64,000 nt of DNA from Serendipita indica DSM 11827 (GCA_910890315.1 CAJVGD010000052.1:62001-126000); one strand, 5' to 3'; numbered from the stretch's first letter, positions 35,650 to 46,709 are shown. The notes: generated from the letters alone by a model not told the origin. Numbers and translations are program-made.

Positions 35650-38600
35650 TTACCCAGAACCCTGAAGCTGCAAGGCACGCACATCTTGCCGTATCCTCTC
35701 CGCCTCCTCCGTCTTCCCGCAATTATCCAAGATCAACGCGAGATTGTTTATTACCGTATTGGTATCGGGATGCCCTGATCCAGAGAACTCGAGCCGCAGA
35801 GCGAGAACGTCTCGCTGCATCTTCTCGGCTTCGTCCAACTGACCACGACCACGCAAAGTCTCCGCGAGGTTGTTCATTGCCATGATTGTGCCGGGATGCC
35901 GTGGTCCAGAGATCTCGAGCCACAGAGCGAGCACGTCTCGCTGCATCTTTTCGGCTTCGTCCAACTGACCACGATCACGCAAGGTCCACGCGAGGTTGTT
36001 CATTGCCATGATGGTGTCGGGATGCCGTGGTCCAGAGATCTCGAGCCGCAGAGCGAGCACGTCTCGCTGCATCTTTTCGGCTTCGTCCAACTGACCACGA
36101 TCACGCAAGGTCATGGCAAGGCAGTGCATTGCAGCGATGGTGCCAGGATACCGTGGTCCAGAGATCTCGAGTCGCAGAGCGAGCACGTCTCGCTGCATCT
36201 TCTCGGCTTTGTCCAACTGACCACGACCACACAAGGTCGCCGCGAGGTTGTTCATTGCCATGATGGTGTCGGGGTGCCGTGGTCCAGAGATCTCCAGCCG
36301 CAGAGCGAGCGCGTCTCGCTGCATCTTCTCGGCTTCGTCCAACTGACCACGATCATGCAAGGTCCACGCGAGGTTGTTCATTGCCATGATGGTGTCGGGA
36401 TGCCGTGGTCCAGAGGTCTCGAGCCGCAGAGCGAGCACGTCTTGCTGCATCTTTTCAGCTTCGTCCAACTGACCACGACCGCGCAAGGTCGCCGCGAGGT
36501 TGTTCATTGCCATGATGGTGTCGGGATGCCGTGGTCCAGAGATCTCGAGCCGCAGAGCGAGCACGTCTCGCTGCATCTTCTCAGCTTCGTCCAACTGACC
36601 ACGACCACGCAAGGTCCACGCAAGGTTGTTCATTGCCGTGATGGTGTCGGGATGCCGTGGTCCAGAGATCTCGAGCCGCAGAGCGAGCGCGTCTCGCTGC
36701 ATCTTCTCGGCTTCGTCCAACTGACCACGACCATGCAAGGTCCACGCGAGGTTGTTCATTGCCATGATGGTGTCGGGATGCCGTGGTCCAGAGATCTCGA
36801 GCCGCAGAGCGAGCACGTCTCGCTGCATCTTCTCGGCTTCGTCCAACTGACCACGACCACGCAAGGTCGCCGCGAGGTTGTTCATTGCCACGATGGCGTC
36901 GGAATGCCGTGGTCCAGAGATCTCGAGCCGCAGAGCGAGTACTTTTTGCTGCGTCGTCTCCGCCTCCTCCAGCTGCCCTCGGCTATACAAGATCGATGCA
37001 AGGTTATTCATTGCCGTGATCGTGTCTGGATGTCGGTCTCCAGAGACCTTGAGCCGTCGAGCAAGTAGGTCTCGCTGCAGTTTTTCTGCTTCTTCCCATT
37101 GACCGCAAGATCGAAGGGTTTCGGCAAGTTTCGTGTCAATGTACATTGATTCTTCATGCCCTTCGTCTTGTATGAGCTGGAGAGCCGCCTGAGCAGACTG
37201 CAGTAAGTCCCGACACGCAGTCCAACTCCCTAGAGAGTCGTAAAGCGTGTAAAATGCCAATACGTGTGCCACGTCCTTTGATTGTACTTGCCTCGGAATG
37301 CTGTTGGCGTGAGGAAGGAGTTGCCAAAGCTGAGCGTTATTCCCATCTGGTGGCCGGATTGCCCCGAGGATAAGTTGTGCTGTCACGCGGCAATAATGCT
37401 CATTCTCCAATCCAACAAGCGAGTCCTTGATATAGGTCTGAAGTAGAGGATGGACAGTGTAGAATAGCCCGTCTGTCGAAACGTCGATAAACGACGCTTT
37501 TGAGGCGGAATCAACTATTTCTTGGAACCCATCTGCGTCCCATGTCTCGCCAAAAACTGCTTTTAGCTTTGATATGGACCTCTGATCACTCTTTGGCGGA
37601 GGGCAGCTTTCCAGAACCGTGTAGGTAGTGAAACCAGATCCTACAGATCGCTCAAAAAGAGAGAGCGGAATGAGTGAATGATGGAGGAACGCGCATAGCT
37701 TCAGGAACTCCTGTGGTTTTGTCTTTAGTTTCCGGAATGATAGGTTGAAAGCAGTATAGGTCGAGGATGTATACTCGGACCCAAACTCTGGCTTCCTTCT
37801 CAAAAGGCGCCTCCGACTCTTCCGAAAAATGTCGAGATAGTCTTCGAGGCGCCGCGTGGCGCGAATGTAGACCCCTGCCTGAGTAATTGCAAGCGCCAGC
37901 ATCCCTAGCTCCCTTACTATCTCCAAAGATTTGGCATCGGATGCAGGGGTGACTTCTGCGACTTTGTGAAGGAGGCTGAGCGCTTCAGCCTCCTCGAGGG
38001 GGCCAACAGGGACTGCTCCATCGGGAGCGTAGTTAACGCTTTTATTGTTCCTTGTAGTAAGCATGACCGCTCCATGAGTGGATTTTGGGATGTAAGGGGT
38101 AAGATCGAGGTCTGGTGCGTCCGCGTTGTCGAGGAAGAGTAGCCATCCCTTCTCTTTGCCCTCCAGGTACGCGATGGCATCCTTCCAGCTCATCTTGCTG
38201 TATTCGAGGCCTAAGCACCGAATTGACCGCTTTAAGTCCATTTCCAACTGAGTTTTACTGGAGGCGTCGACGTATATCACCCGAGTAAAGCTAACCAAGG
38301 ATTAGACATTCTTCAGCGGCGTTCGATGTTCGCACCGGGTTTCATGTTCCTGGATCCATTTCAATGCAAGCTGTGTTTTTCCTGAGCCTCCTATCCCGTG
38401 TAATATACATCGTGGTTGACGATCCGTGGGTTGGGCCGGAAGCAAGTTCTGCGTGATGAGGGACTGAACATGTGTTCGTTCGATGTACATTCTCCACGCA
38501 GGTGGGCAGGATTTTGGAAACATGGACACCTCAGAGACCGGCTCTTCCTTTGCAGCGCCTGCGTATCTATCAGACAAGTATTGAGCATAGAGAAGCTACC

Positions 38601-39741
38601 GACTGCGGCGATTATCCTCCGTAAACCACCTTTCTTTTATGTCCTCCACGGCATTTTCAACGTAGTCCTTGAGGTACTGAAGAACCGTTTGATAATTGTC
38701 GTTCGCTTTGACTGAGAATTTGACCATATCACGAAGGGAGGCGTGGAGGACAATCGCTGCGGGGTTTCGATTGCTCGAAGTTGAGAAATCCTACAGGTAC
38801 ATAAGCGGGGCGGTCTTGAATACGAGTACGCCTACCAGACTTCCAGCCGCATATTCTCCACACAAGAATGTGCTGTTGATGTCCGCGCTTGCCTCGACGT
38901 AGCGACTTTGTATGTCCTCTAACTCAGATGAGTTAGATCGGAGATCCTTGACCATGACGTCTTTCGCCCCTATGTACATCGAAGCCAAGTGACTAATGGC
39001 CTCAAGAAGGGAGACTTCGATACCGAAATCTGGGGTTCCGAAGAATAAGATTGCTTCGGTGGAGATCAGAATGTCTCGGAGCTCGCATTTCGACTGCAGT
39101 GTCTGATTGTGACAGAGTGCCAGGGCCTTTTCGTGGATGTTAGGAGCTCACTCGAAGGGGATTAAAGCATCACGTACCCATTGGAGAATGATACACCCTA
39201 AATCATGTGCTAGAAAGATGATGGGTCGCTACCAATGTATTAACCGATATCCAATTAGGGCGGATGCACTCACTCGAGGATTCCCCCTGCGCGTTCTCGC
39301 GAGCGCCCAGGCGAACCCTTCGGCGTGCCGGCGCATCGTCTGAGTTGATACACACTCGGGGCTACGAGTATCGGCGTCATATCCATATGTCAAGATTCGA
39401 GCATTGGACAAGTCGGCGGGCAGGAAGTCACGCAGCCACAGGGTTCCGCCGTCTGTCATCCATGTATTCTCTCTGTGACCCTGTAATCCATGGATTGCGA
39501 CAATACTGACGAAGGAAGCTCAGTGTCAAGTACGTGGGAGGTCCTAAATAACTTACTCGACGATAGGATCCGTGCCAGAAGCAAGCTCTAGGAATCCAAG
39601 GTGATCCACTTTTGATCCTGACGTCGGCTTCGATTGGTCAATGCTAGTGGAATCGACCTGCGGCATACATACCTTCACCTTGCACAAGGAGACTTTAAAG
39701 GGACACACGAGATTCCTAAAACGTGAGCCAATATGAGGCAT
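35650..39741 (-). CDS. NLR 4: hydrolase-like, NB-ARC, long TPR receptor
   Basis: From ATG 39741 (MPHIGSRFRN) to the stop at 35650. Same order as NLR 1: alpha/beta-hydrolase-like N-terminus, NB-ARC-type ATPase (P-loop GIGGSGKTQL near 38,385; WLLFLDNADAPD; LTTRNNKSVN; GMLALAITQAG), and eleven 42-residue TPR units plus the shared cap. The nucleophile elbow is AHDLGC, so the catalytic Ser is Asp here too and a following Gly is also changed. The N-terminal exons are clearly more diverged than those of NLRs 1 and 3, which suggests an older split or lack of conversion. The first residues differ from the MSSFHSRLRN start of the others. Role as an intracellular recognition receptor is inferred. Confidence 0.84.
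35653..37104 (-). repeat. TPR-coding tandem repeat, eleven 126-bp units (NLR 4)
   Basis: Eleven 126-bp units, each a 42-residue TPR, with units 3-10 near-identical. The residue after NNLA changes from unit to unit (A, W, W, A, W, A, then W, E), and the two residues before the closing Arg switch among HG, RG, HD, CG and RD. Almost all units share MNNL. The array and that of NLR 1 both begin at the same residue of the last large exon. Confidence 0.9.
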
Positions 39742-40804
39742 TATATGGGACGACAAGAGTTGGTAAAAAGTCCTTTTTCAACGGGGATACAAGCCCAGTT
39801 TTAATAGCTGATAAACGAGGACTTTGAGCCCGTTACCTGGAGCGTAGCGAGACTAAGCCTAGAATATTTACTAATCAGTAAGAGCGAATCCACGCGCCTT
39901 GGATCGAGCTCGAGATCGATGGCTCGGTCGAGAGCTGATTCCAAGAGTCCGGCCCGTCAATGTGCCAGCACTACTGAAACCCCGCACTCAGATCCGTAAG
40001 CTTGATCCAATAATATCTGTCTTCCTCTTGGGGAGCTGGCAAGCGTAGCTTTTGGCCAGGGCTCCAAAAATCCTAACGATAGGAACTCTCCAAGGCGAAT
40101 TTCAGTTATCGGCACACTACCTTAAGTAATTAGCATGTAACTCGAGACGAGTATTGCGGCCAGAGAGCCGCCATTGCGAAATGGTGAGGGGGCTGAAGGA
40201 ATTTGGATACATAGTGGTGTACGCAGAGGCACGACACCTCGCATAAGAAATTCCGAATACCTTTAGGAAAGGAGCCGTCCCTCTCTACCTCCGAGGATGA
40301 GAAGTTGGTTTCTGCCAGATGTTTTGCACCGTCTTTGGGACGGCTCACTCTAGACGCTCGTATATGATCAGAATGCAGTACATAGCACGAATTGTACCCG
40401 GTATAGACATAACAGGCCAGTTATCATGCGGTGTGATATGAGACCGTCATGGTAAAATGACCATATTCAAGTTATCAGACCCATGGGTGTAGAACCGACA
40501 TCAAGACTGTACTTTATTGCACCTTTTTAGCGCCAGGAATTCGCCCTTGTGGCCGACGGCGGGGACAACCGAAAATTGTCGGTCATGGGTGAATCCAAGC
40601 TGTAAGGACATTCTTCGTATGAGCCTTGGACGTCACACTGTAGGTAGAGGCCATTGAATGTGCGTACTTTGAGTACAAAAAGAGCTCGTTGTGTATCCTG
40701 AAACCCCATTCCTTCGAACGGCCAGGTGCCTCTTTGTAAGTGGCTTGAAACAAAAGTGGCGAACCTAACCCTTCTCTCAGCGTTTATTTTATCAAATTTC
40801 AGAA
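39742..40804. other. Gene-poor 1.06 kb upstream of NLR 4
   Basis: It must hold the NLR 4 promoter on the left and that of the small secreted peptide on the right. It does not resemble the head-to-head regions of the other modules. Short open frames exist (for example minus 40527-40709, 60 codons with an ATG) but I cannot support any as a gene. The module array ends here. Confidence 0.5.
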
Positions 40805-41137
40805 ATGAAGTGCTCCTCTCAACTCGTCGTGGTCCTTGTAGCCGCTCCCATGGTTGCCGCAGCCCCTCTCCCTCACCAGCACAAAGAGCACCACAACCAC
40901 GAGATCTCTACACCATCTACGAGCCCTAATGAACGCCACCACCCTTCTCCCAACGATATACCTTGGCACGTGCACGAAAAGCGTTCCATGCCTGGCTCAC
41001 TCCCCCCGGGCGCACGACCAAGCACCTCGCACGGTACGCCAAAGATTGAGAAGCACCCATCACTCCCCACTGGACACCGCCCATACGGCAAGCCAGCAGA
41101 GATTTCGTCAAAAGCGCGAGGGGGGAGGGTGGATTGA
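40805..41137 (+). CDS. Small secreted His/Pro-rich peptide precursor
   Basis: A single-exon frame of 110 residues. Residues 1-20 (MKCSSQLVVVLVAAPMVAAA) are a clear signal peptide with a likely cut before PLPHQ. The rest is rich in His, Pro and Ser and has no cysteine. A dibasic KR at residues 59-60 (HEKR, then SMPG) is a possible Kex2 site that would split the mature protein into two peptides. A TTTCAG directly before the AAATG start could also be an intron acceptor, so a non-coding or short first exon is possible. I do not recognise a family; a secreted metal-binding or signalling peptide are guesses only. Confidence 0.55.
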   Translation: MKCSSQLVVVLVAAPMVAAAPLPHQHKEHHNHEISTPSTSPNERHHPSPNDIPWHVHEKRSMPGSLPPGARPSTSHGTPKIEKHPSLPTGHRPYGKPAEISSKARGGRVD

Positions 41138-41692
41138 GACGAATGGTGACAATAGCTTCAACGGCGACTGCTTTCGTTGCCCAGTACCTGTCTGTCAGTG
41201 TAGAGTGGAGTGACCATAGTACAAGTATTGAAAGAAACTGCTACAAGGATGAGAGCCGAGTAGTTTATCTATCCGAAGAATCGATGTATCGGCAAGACTA
41301 AGACACACCTTGTCTGGAAGTAGACGTTCGAGGTCGCAATGAATTCATCGACAATGAACTGGGTACAAGAAAGGCACGTCGCGTTATTCATTCCAATTAT
41401 CTACAAAAAAGGTTGGAGTGGGAATAACCACCAGCGACAGAAGAGCCTTGCTTCGTACAGCGTTTATAGCACAAGACCATACAGAGTCAAAAAGGAGACG
41501 GGGATGGCGCCAAGCAAAGCGAGCCAAAAGGGGACCGGGAGTGATACGACCAAGTGCCGCTACGGGCACTGTATTTCGTCCAAGCAGAATAAAAGCCAGC
41601 GAGCGTTTGGAGAGAGACGGGGGTTGATTAAGCACTAGTATTGCCGATGGGTGAATAAACAGCGGGGGATTGCGACTTGACTTGTGCTCTCT
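41138..41692. other. Intergenic stretch between convergent genes
   Basis: 555 bp between the stop of the secreted peptide and the stop of the DUF6533 gene. It should hold both 3-prime ends. I see no supported gene or repeat here. Confidence 0.5.
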
Positions 41693-43318
41693 TTACTTGC
41701 GGCCATGGTAATCCACCTCGCGATCAATCGTCACTTTGACGCCCTCGTATCCTCTGGCAGCAGGGACGCCATATGCCTCGCCCTCTTTACCCTCGAGGAC
41801 CGACGAGCGGCCATCACTCGCACCTTCATTCCACTCTCCCTTGGCAGCCTTGTCGCGCATCTCATCAAGGGTATAGGCACCATCCTTGCCCACACCAGGA
41901 ACGCCACCGGAAAGCGACCCCTTGCGCTCGGGGTTGCCATAGGTGCCAATGTTGATGACATTGGCGCCGTTGCCAGCGTTTTGTGATTGGACGCCATACG
42001 AGTGTGTAGGACCAAACGACGATGGGTGAGGTGGGTTTGGGTTGCGACCAGACGACGAGAGGACGTGGGTGCTGTTGCCACGGTTCGACGACGAGATGGC
42101 CGAGCCGGCGTACGAGCCACCTTGGGCGAGCGAACCACGGACGGAGAGAATGATACGGAGCGTCATGGTGGTCGTGAGTACCGCGGTCATGCTAGAGAGT
42201 GGGACGAGAGATTAGCAAAAAATCAATTGAAATCGAGGTTGACTTCATTCTCACCTGGTGACCGTCGTCTTAATGCTGTCGTTTTCACCGGTGGGCTTGA
42301 CGATGAACCAGAAGCAGACGTTGACCATGTTAACGATCCAAATGGCACCGTAGAGGTTGAGGCCGTCGCGGAGCATGAGCTTCCATGGGCTGAGGGCCTT
42401 TGTCTGGAGTGACTTGATGGATCGATTGAGGGCGAGAGCGAGTGTCGTCGTGTAGAAGAGGGTGGGAGCAGCCCAGTAGATGCCGACCCAGTTGGCGGTG
42501 GGACCAGCGATACAGCCTTGGCCTGGAAGGAGCGGGATCACACGGTAGAACGCGGAGGATACTGCCATTACGGCAATCTAGAAAATAATGAAAAAAGCAA
42601 AATATCGTTAGCAAAGACGAGTTCCATGCCAGCACGAACAAGGTTTAGGCGATCGGAGACCCGGGGAACAGGCAAACCAAGTTGCCGTGACAGACACTGA
42701 AACCGAGGAGCTCGGAAAGCAAAGGCTAAACCAATGGGGTGGCACTTTTCAAGGCACCGAGCATCGTCGGTTACGTTCATTGCACATTTACGCCGTCAAA
42801 CTCGGCGTGGACCGGGAGTATCGCATGGCCAAGAGGGCAACGGGCTCGTAGAAATGGAGGAAAAATAGCGAGCGGCGAGCGTATGATGCAGAAAAGAACA
42901 GAGAACTCACCTGGATAAGCAAAAGGGCAGCCAGACCGGCGAGGATGGGCCTGCTCTTGTCGTAGATGGCGTGGATACGGATGACATGGACAGAGGAGCA
43001 GAGTGCAATGAGAATCATGGTGCAAATGGGCTCAAACAGGTAAAACTTGTTGCACATTTCGCGGGTGAATTTCGTGTCGAAAAAGGCGACGGCGACGATG
43101 ATAAACTCGACGGGCATGAGATAGCGGAGGACCTGGTAGACAATCTTGAGGACCGGCCACTCTTTCGTCTTCATCAACCGCCAAGAGCGCGGGGAGAGGA
43201 CGAGCGTGTCCCATGCAGCGACGGTGAGCGTGCAGACGAAGAAATACTTGTGGGCGCTGAGATGCGGGGGCAAGTTGAGATAAGGAGGAAGAAGTGCAGA
43301 AATATCGAGCCCGCTCAT
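41693..43318 (-). CDS. DUF6533-type multi-pass membrane protein
   Basis: Three exons (42911-43318, 42255-42577, 41693-42191) join in frame to 409 residues. The N-terminal block AAWDTLVLSPRSWRLMKTKE followed by a run of hydrophobic helices matches the DUF6533 proteins common in Agaricomycetes, which have about seven membrane spans. Hydrophobic segments include VEFIIVAVAFF, PICTMILIALCSSVHVIRI, LAGLAALLLIQ, a pair around WVGIYWAAPTLFYTTTLALA, and WIVNMVNVCFWFIV. The last about 120 residues are polar, Gly/Ser/Asn-rich and charged, likely a cytoplasmic tail. Function is unknown; a receptor-like role is sometimes assumed from topology only. The start ATG at 43318 is the first in frame. Confidence 0.8.
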
Positions 43319-43955
43319 GATGGCTGCTAGCTGTAACCAGTTGGTGGTGGGGGAGTCCAAGTGCGAGCGTTGCTTTGTCCCGCGCCAGAGGCTATAGTCG
43401 ATACCGACAGCGTGGGTAAAAACACTGCCACTCACAGTTTCTACAAAAACTCATAAAGCCATAGTTTGTACAGCCATGTACTGGTTTCCTGGGTGTCCAT
43501 ATCCTTGCCAAGGCTCCGGGACGTCTCCTTGCAACTAGTCGAGATTGGTCAAGATTCCCAGATGTGGTCAAAGTCGCATAATACAAATTGACTAATCCTA
43601 TATATCTTGGCTGCCGGCGCGTTTATGCTAGACGCGCGCTTCTGGTGCTTCTTGCGACCGTCATGAATTGCTTCAATTGTCTGCGAAAATGGTCGAGAGC
43701 TATCATCAACCCTTTCCGTGCCGTTTGAACTGCTCAAGCATACAGTGCAAGTCCAGTGGCTTCTATTCGTGATGGGCCTGCCCGATCGACGGATATTACG
43801 GATGTGAAAAAACCCTCGCAACTACTGTACGCATTCGTAAGGAGTGCCCTGGCTACCAGTCATGGCGAGCAGCATATAAACTCCGTCCGTCCGTCTGTCC
43901 CCTCCCTCTCTCTCCTTATTCCCCCTTCTTTCCCTTTCTATTCCTTCCACCCATC
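43319..43955. other. Divergent intergenic region of the DUF6533 and first DUF4436 genes
   Basis: 637 bp between two divergent start codons. The right part holds the TATA box of the DUF4436 gene and a pyrimidine-rich stretch (CT-rich, 43,890-43,950) just before its ATG, a common feature of fungal core promoters. I see no gene in the left part. Confidence 0.5.
43875..43880 (+). promoter_or_regulatory. TATA box of DUF4436 gene 1
   Basis: TATAAA 81 bp before the ATG, within the block CTGGCTACCAGTCATGGCGA plus GCAGCATATAAA. The same block recurs at 46,676-46,709 before gene 2 and in weaker form before 45,904. Confidence 0.6.
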
Positions 43956-45540
43956 ATGCAGGTCACAGAAATGCCTAATCCTCGTCCACTATCCATCCCC
44001 CGGAGGGATCTGGTCGGTGGTGGTGGTAGCAACGATGGTGTCAGCTCGACCTACCTCGGAGGAGACGGCAAGTCCTCCTGGCCACTCGACTCGGAAGAAA
44101 AAGCTGGCGAGCGCCCAAATCCACACCGCAAGTATAGCAAAAAATGGTTTGACTACGCGTGGGATCATGCCGTCGAAGTCGGCAGATGGCCCCGAGTGAC
44201 TTATGCCTCCGTCGGATTCATCTTGATCATGATCTGGGTCGGAATCATGTAATTATCCACTCTTACTTCTCGCAAACTCTCATAGCTGACCGACGTCAGG
44301 CTCACTTTTGCCAAAGAAGAAGTAAGAGCCCAGAGGAGAAACTCGGATTACAACGGAAGCAAAGGCCAATCCACAGGCGAGATTGCAGATTTCAAGGTAT
44401 GTTCTATCGATGGGTTTCATTCAGGTGCTGACGGATGCCCAGCTCTTGCTCAAAGGGACGCTCAAAAGGTTTGACCCAATTGAGCGCAATCTCCGCGTAT
44501 CTTGGGCACTCGTCTACGTGGAAAATGGAACCACCACCGTACAACCCTCAGGTCAAACTGTAAACGATACGTGGCAAGTCAACCTCTACCGCGACGTCCA
44601 TACGGTTCTCGAAGATCGCCAGGCCAGTCCAGCTCTGCTCGAACAAGCCGGAATCACCCAAGAACAGCTTGATAGCAGATTCCGGGTGGACAATATCACA
44701 CAACCTCCCATCGCTACCCTGGGGATGCATCCTTGGGATAGCGTGGACACCAGTATTGATTTCAACCAGGCAAAAGAGGAAGTCCCCTATGCGCAGCCAC
44801 TCTTTGGGTATCCGTTTGACATTTGTGCGATCCTATTCTTTTTTTTCCCTTGAATCCCCGCTCACCACTTGAACATTAGGGCAAGGGTCAATTGTTTTTG
44901 CCATTACAGACCGCAGTGAGCATCTTACCCTATTCGATTTCTAGTCACTCAGCCAGCCCTAGGGTTTTCCGATTCACTCAATCTAACAAACACGGGTATC
45001 CTACACCTCCAGGGAGCGATCCTAAGTGACAGCACTCGTAAGTTTGCCGAGACCGCTTTATTCCAATACTCACAAGGGCACAGTCAACTGGCGAATCCAG
45101 CTCGCTGCGAATGATACATGCGAAGTCGAGGCCATTGAAGCTGGATGCGAACTCCAACTCAACTTTACGGGCCGTCGCCCGGCGCTCGTTAGGTTTGCAG
45201 CTATCCTTGCAGTTCTGGTAAACTGGACGAGCACCATTGGTATCTTCCTCCTCACGTGCGAGTCGGTCGTCATGCGCCGCACCTACATCCTCTCCGACAC
45301 AGATATCCTGGGTGTCTGTGTCAGTGCGCTCTTTGCGCTGCCCAGTGTCAGGGCTATCCTGCCTGGTGCACCAGATTTCGGTGCTATCAGTATGCTGCTC
45401 TCATTCTTCTTCAAACCTCGCACTCACAACGTCCTTTAGTCGACCTGATTGGAATCATTCCGAATATCATCGTCGTCTCGCTCTGCACAACGGCTGTAGC
45501 ATTCTCAAAACTCGCTATGCGGCGACCAAAGAATGAATAG
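43956..45540 (+). CDS. DUF4436 membrane protein 1 (whole)
   Basis: Multi-exon gene from ATG 43956 to TAG 45540; introns include 44249-44299 and 44397-44442. A polar N-terminus (about 80 residues) leads into a first membrane helix (SVGFILIMIWVGIM). A large extracytoplasmic domain follows with LLLKGTLKRFDP, NLYRDV, GMHPWDSVDT, LFGYPFD and GSIVFAITDR. Then come three C-terminal helices (FAAILAVLVNWTSTIGIFLL, the VCVSALFALPSV region, and LIGIIPNIIVVSLCTTAV). This is the DUF4436 pattern known from fungi and mycobacteria, function unknown. Several Asn-X-Ser/Thr sites fit an extracytoplasmic domain. All introns keep frame, so this copy should be functional. Confidence 0.82.
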
Positions 45541-45880
45541 ATCCGTGCGGACGCGAGCGAGCTTTGAAGCTCACTTTGCGGCGGTAACTTATCTTCTCTG
45601 TCTTTCTTTTCGCGTGAATCTTTGCATAATTATCCTGTATCACGAACTCTCTTTATCACAAAGCATACCTTCTTTTTGACACACGTCGAACCCCTCACTA
45701 AATGTCCACCAAACTGATGCAAAATGGTGGATACATAAGAAAGCACCGTATTTATTACTAAAATGTTAAATACTGGTTGACCTGGTTCATTGATGGAGCT
45801 GGGAACCGCGGTCTTCTGGACTATTGAAAAGGTAAACCTCCGGTCGAGAACTTTCGGTGGTAATAAGGTATATCCATATT
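45541..45880. other. 3-prime flank of DUF4436 gene 1
   Basis: About 340 bp after the stop of gene 1. It includes a 3-prime stretch (near 45,600-45,650) that resembles sequence after gene 2 (CTTTGCATAATTATC in both), consistent with whole-gene duplication including the 3-prime end. No gene seen. Confidence 0.5.
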
Positions 45881-46230
45881 GGCTACATTACTCTTTGGCA
45901 CCATATAAAGCATCTTCCGGCTTTCCTTGCTCTTCCATTTCCTCCTTCGCACCTCTCCCCTCGGGCCGCATGCAGCTCACAGACGTGACTCGGCTGTATA
46001 TATTGTCCATATTCACAGTAATTCGGTCAGTGAACCTAGTAGCGGCCAGATGGCGATGGCGGAGGAGTATCTGTCGTCAAAGGAGACGGCGACAAGGGCA
46101 AACCCGAACTGGCATGAGATGCTAGAAGATAATCTAAACCGGTCATCCCTGCTAGTGGCGGAAATGACCGACGGAACTATCCACACGCTTGGCGTGGGCA
46201 AAGCATCGCCTTCAATATTTCCTACTACTT
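45881..46230 (+). pseudogene. Orphan DUF4436 promoter with decayed first exon
   Basis: A TATAAA at 45904-45909 with TGGCTACA ahead of it is followed by a CT-rich leader and ATGCAGCTCACAGACGTGAC at about 45,970. This parallels ATGCAGGTCACAGA at the starts of genes 1 and 2. The spacing from TATA to ATG (66 bp) is like that of gene 2 (60 bp). Downstream the match fades and no DUF4436 domain follows. It looks like the front of a lost array member. Confidence 0.45.
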
Positions 46231-46703
46231 GATCGTGGCTCAGCTATATACTGTTTAGATGAGTTTCAACATAATTGAAGCGGTTCAAGAGAGTCCTTGC
46301 CACTCGCCGAGTTTGGTCAAATCCACCGTTGGTATCCTTCCATGATCCGAAAACACGCCTTTATGGTACTTTGGAGTGCCCATCTTTGTGACTGCTGGGA
46401 CGCGGCTGCACCGCCCATCACATTAGCCGCGCGCAACTTGGAGCTTCTTTCGGCTCTCTTCAGTTTGTTGGTATTCACCGCGGAGAGGGACAGGAGCCAT
46501 CAGGTCTCATCCCTGCGTTCGGGACGGGCCAAGCATGAATTACCAGTCTATTCAATCACCACGGGCTCAAAAATTCTCCCTTTTTGCAATGGACCTAGGC
46601 CAACAGATGGAGTCCGCGGCTGTGAAAAAACGATATTGTAACCGCTGCTGGGCGCGCGCGTTTGGTGAAAGAAGGACCCTGGCTACAGTCACGTCGAGCA
46701 GGA
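46231..46703. other. Intergenic sequence before DUF4436 gene 2
   Basis: Contains no supported gene. The last 30 bp (CTGGCTACAGTCACGTCGAG plus the following bases) are the conserved array promoter. Confidence 0.45.
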
Positions 46704-46709
46704 TATAAA
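46704..46709 (+). promoter_or_regulatory. TATA box of DUF4436 gene 2
   Basis: TATAAA 60 bp before the ATG at 46764, in the same sequence block as the TATA box of gene 1. Confidence 0.6.

Noticed and set aside
35896-37068. Long repeated open frame on the plus strand across the NLR 4 TPR array
   Set aside because: Same reason as for the NLR 1 array; it mirrors the sense repeats exactly.
21575-37104. Regular repeats that might suggest a CRISPR array or satellite
   Set aside because: The 126-bp period is the 42-residue TPR codon unit with no unique spacers, and the organism is a fungus.
40527-40709. A 60-codon minus-strand frame with an ATG (MGFQDTQRALFVLKVRTFNG)
   Set aside because: It has some protein-like look, but no signal peptide, no paralogue in the window and no supporting structure. 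It is too short to claim.
39742-40804. Retroelement, solo LTR or virus-like sequence in the gene-poor gaps
   Set aside because: Looking through this and the other gaps I saw no direct terminal repeats, polymerase, integrase or capsid-like motifs. A repeat library search was not possible here.
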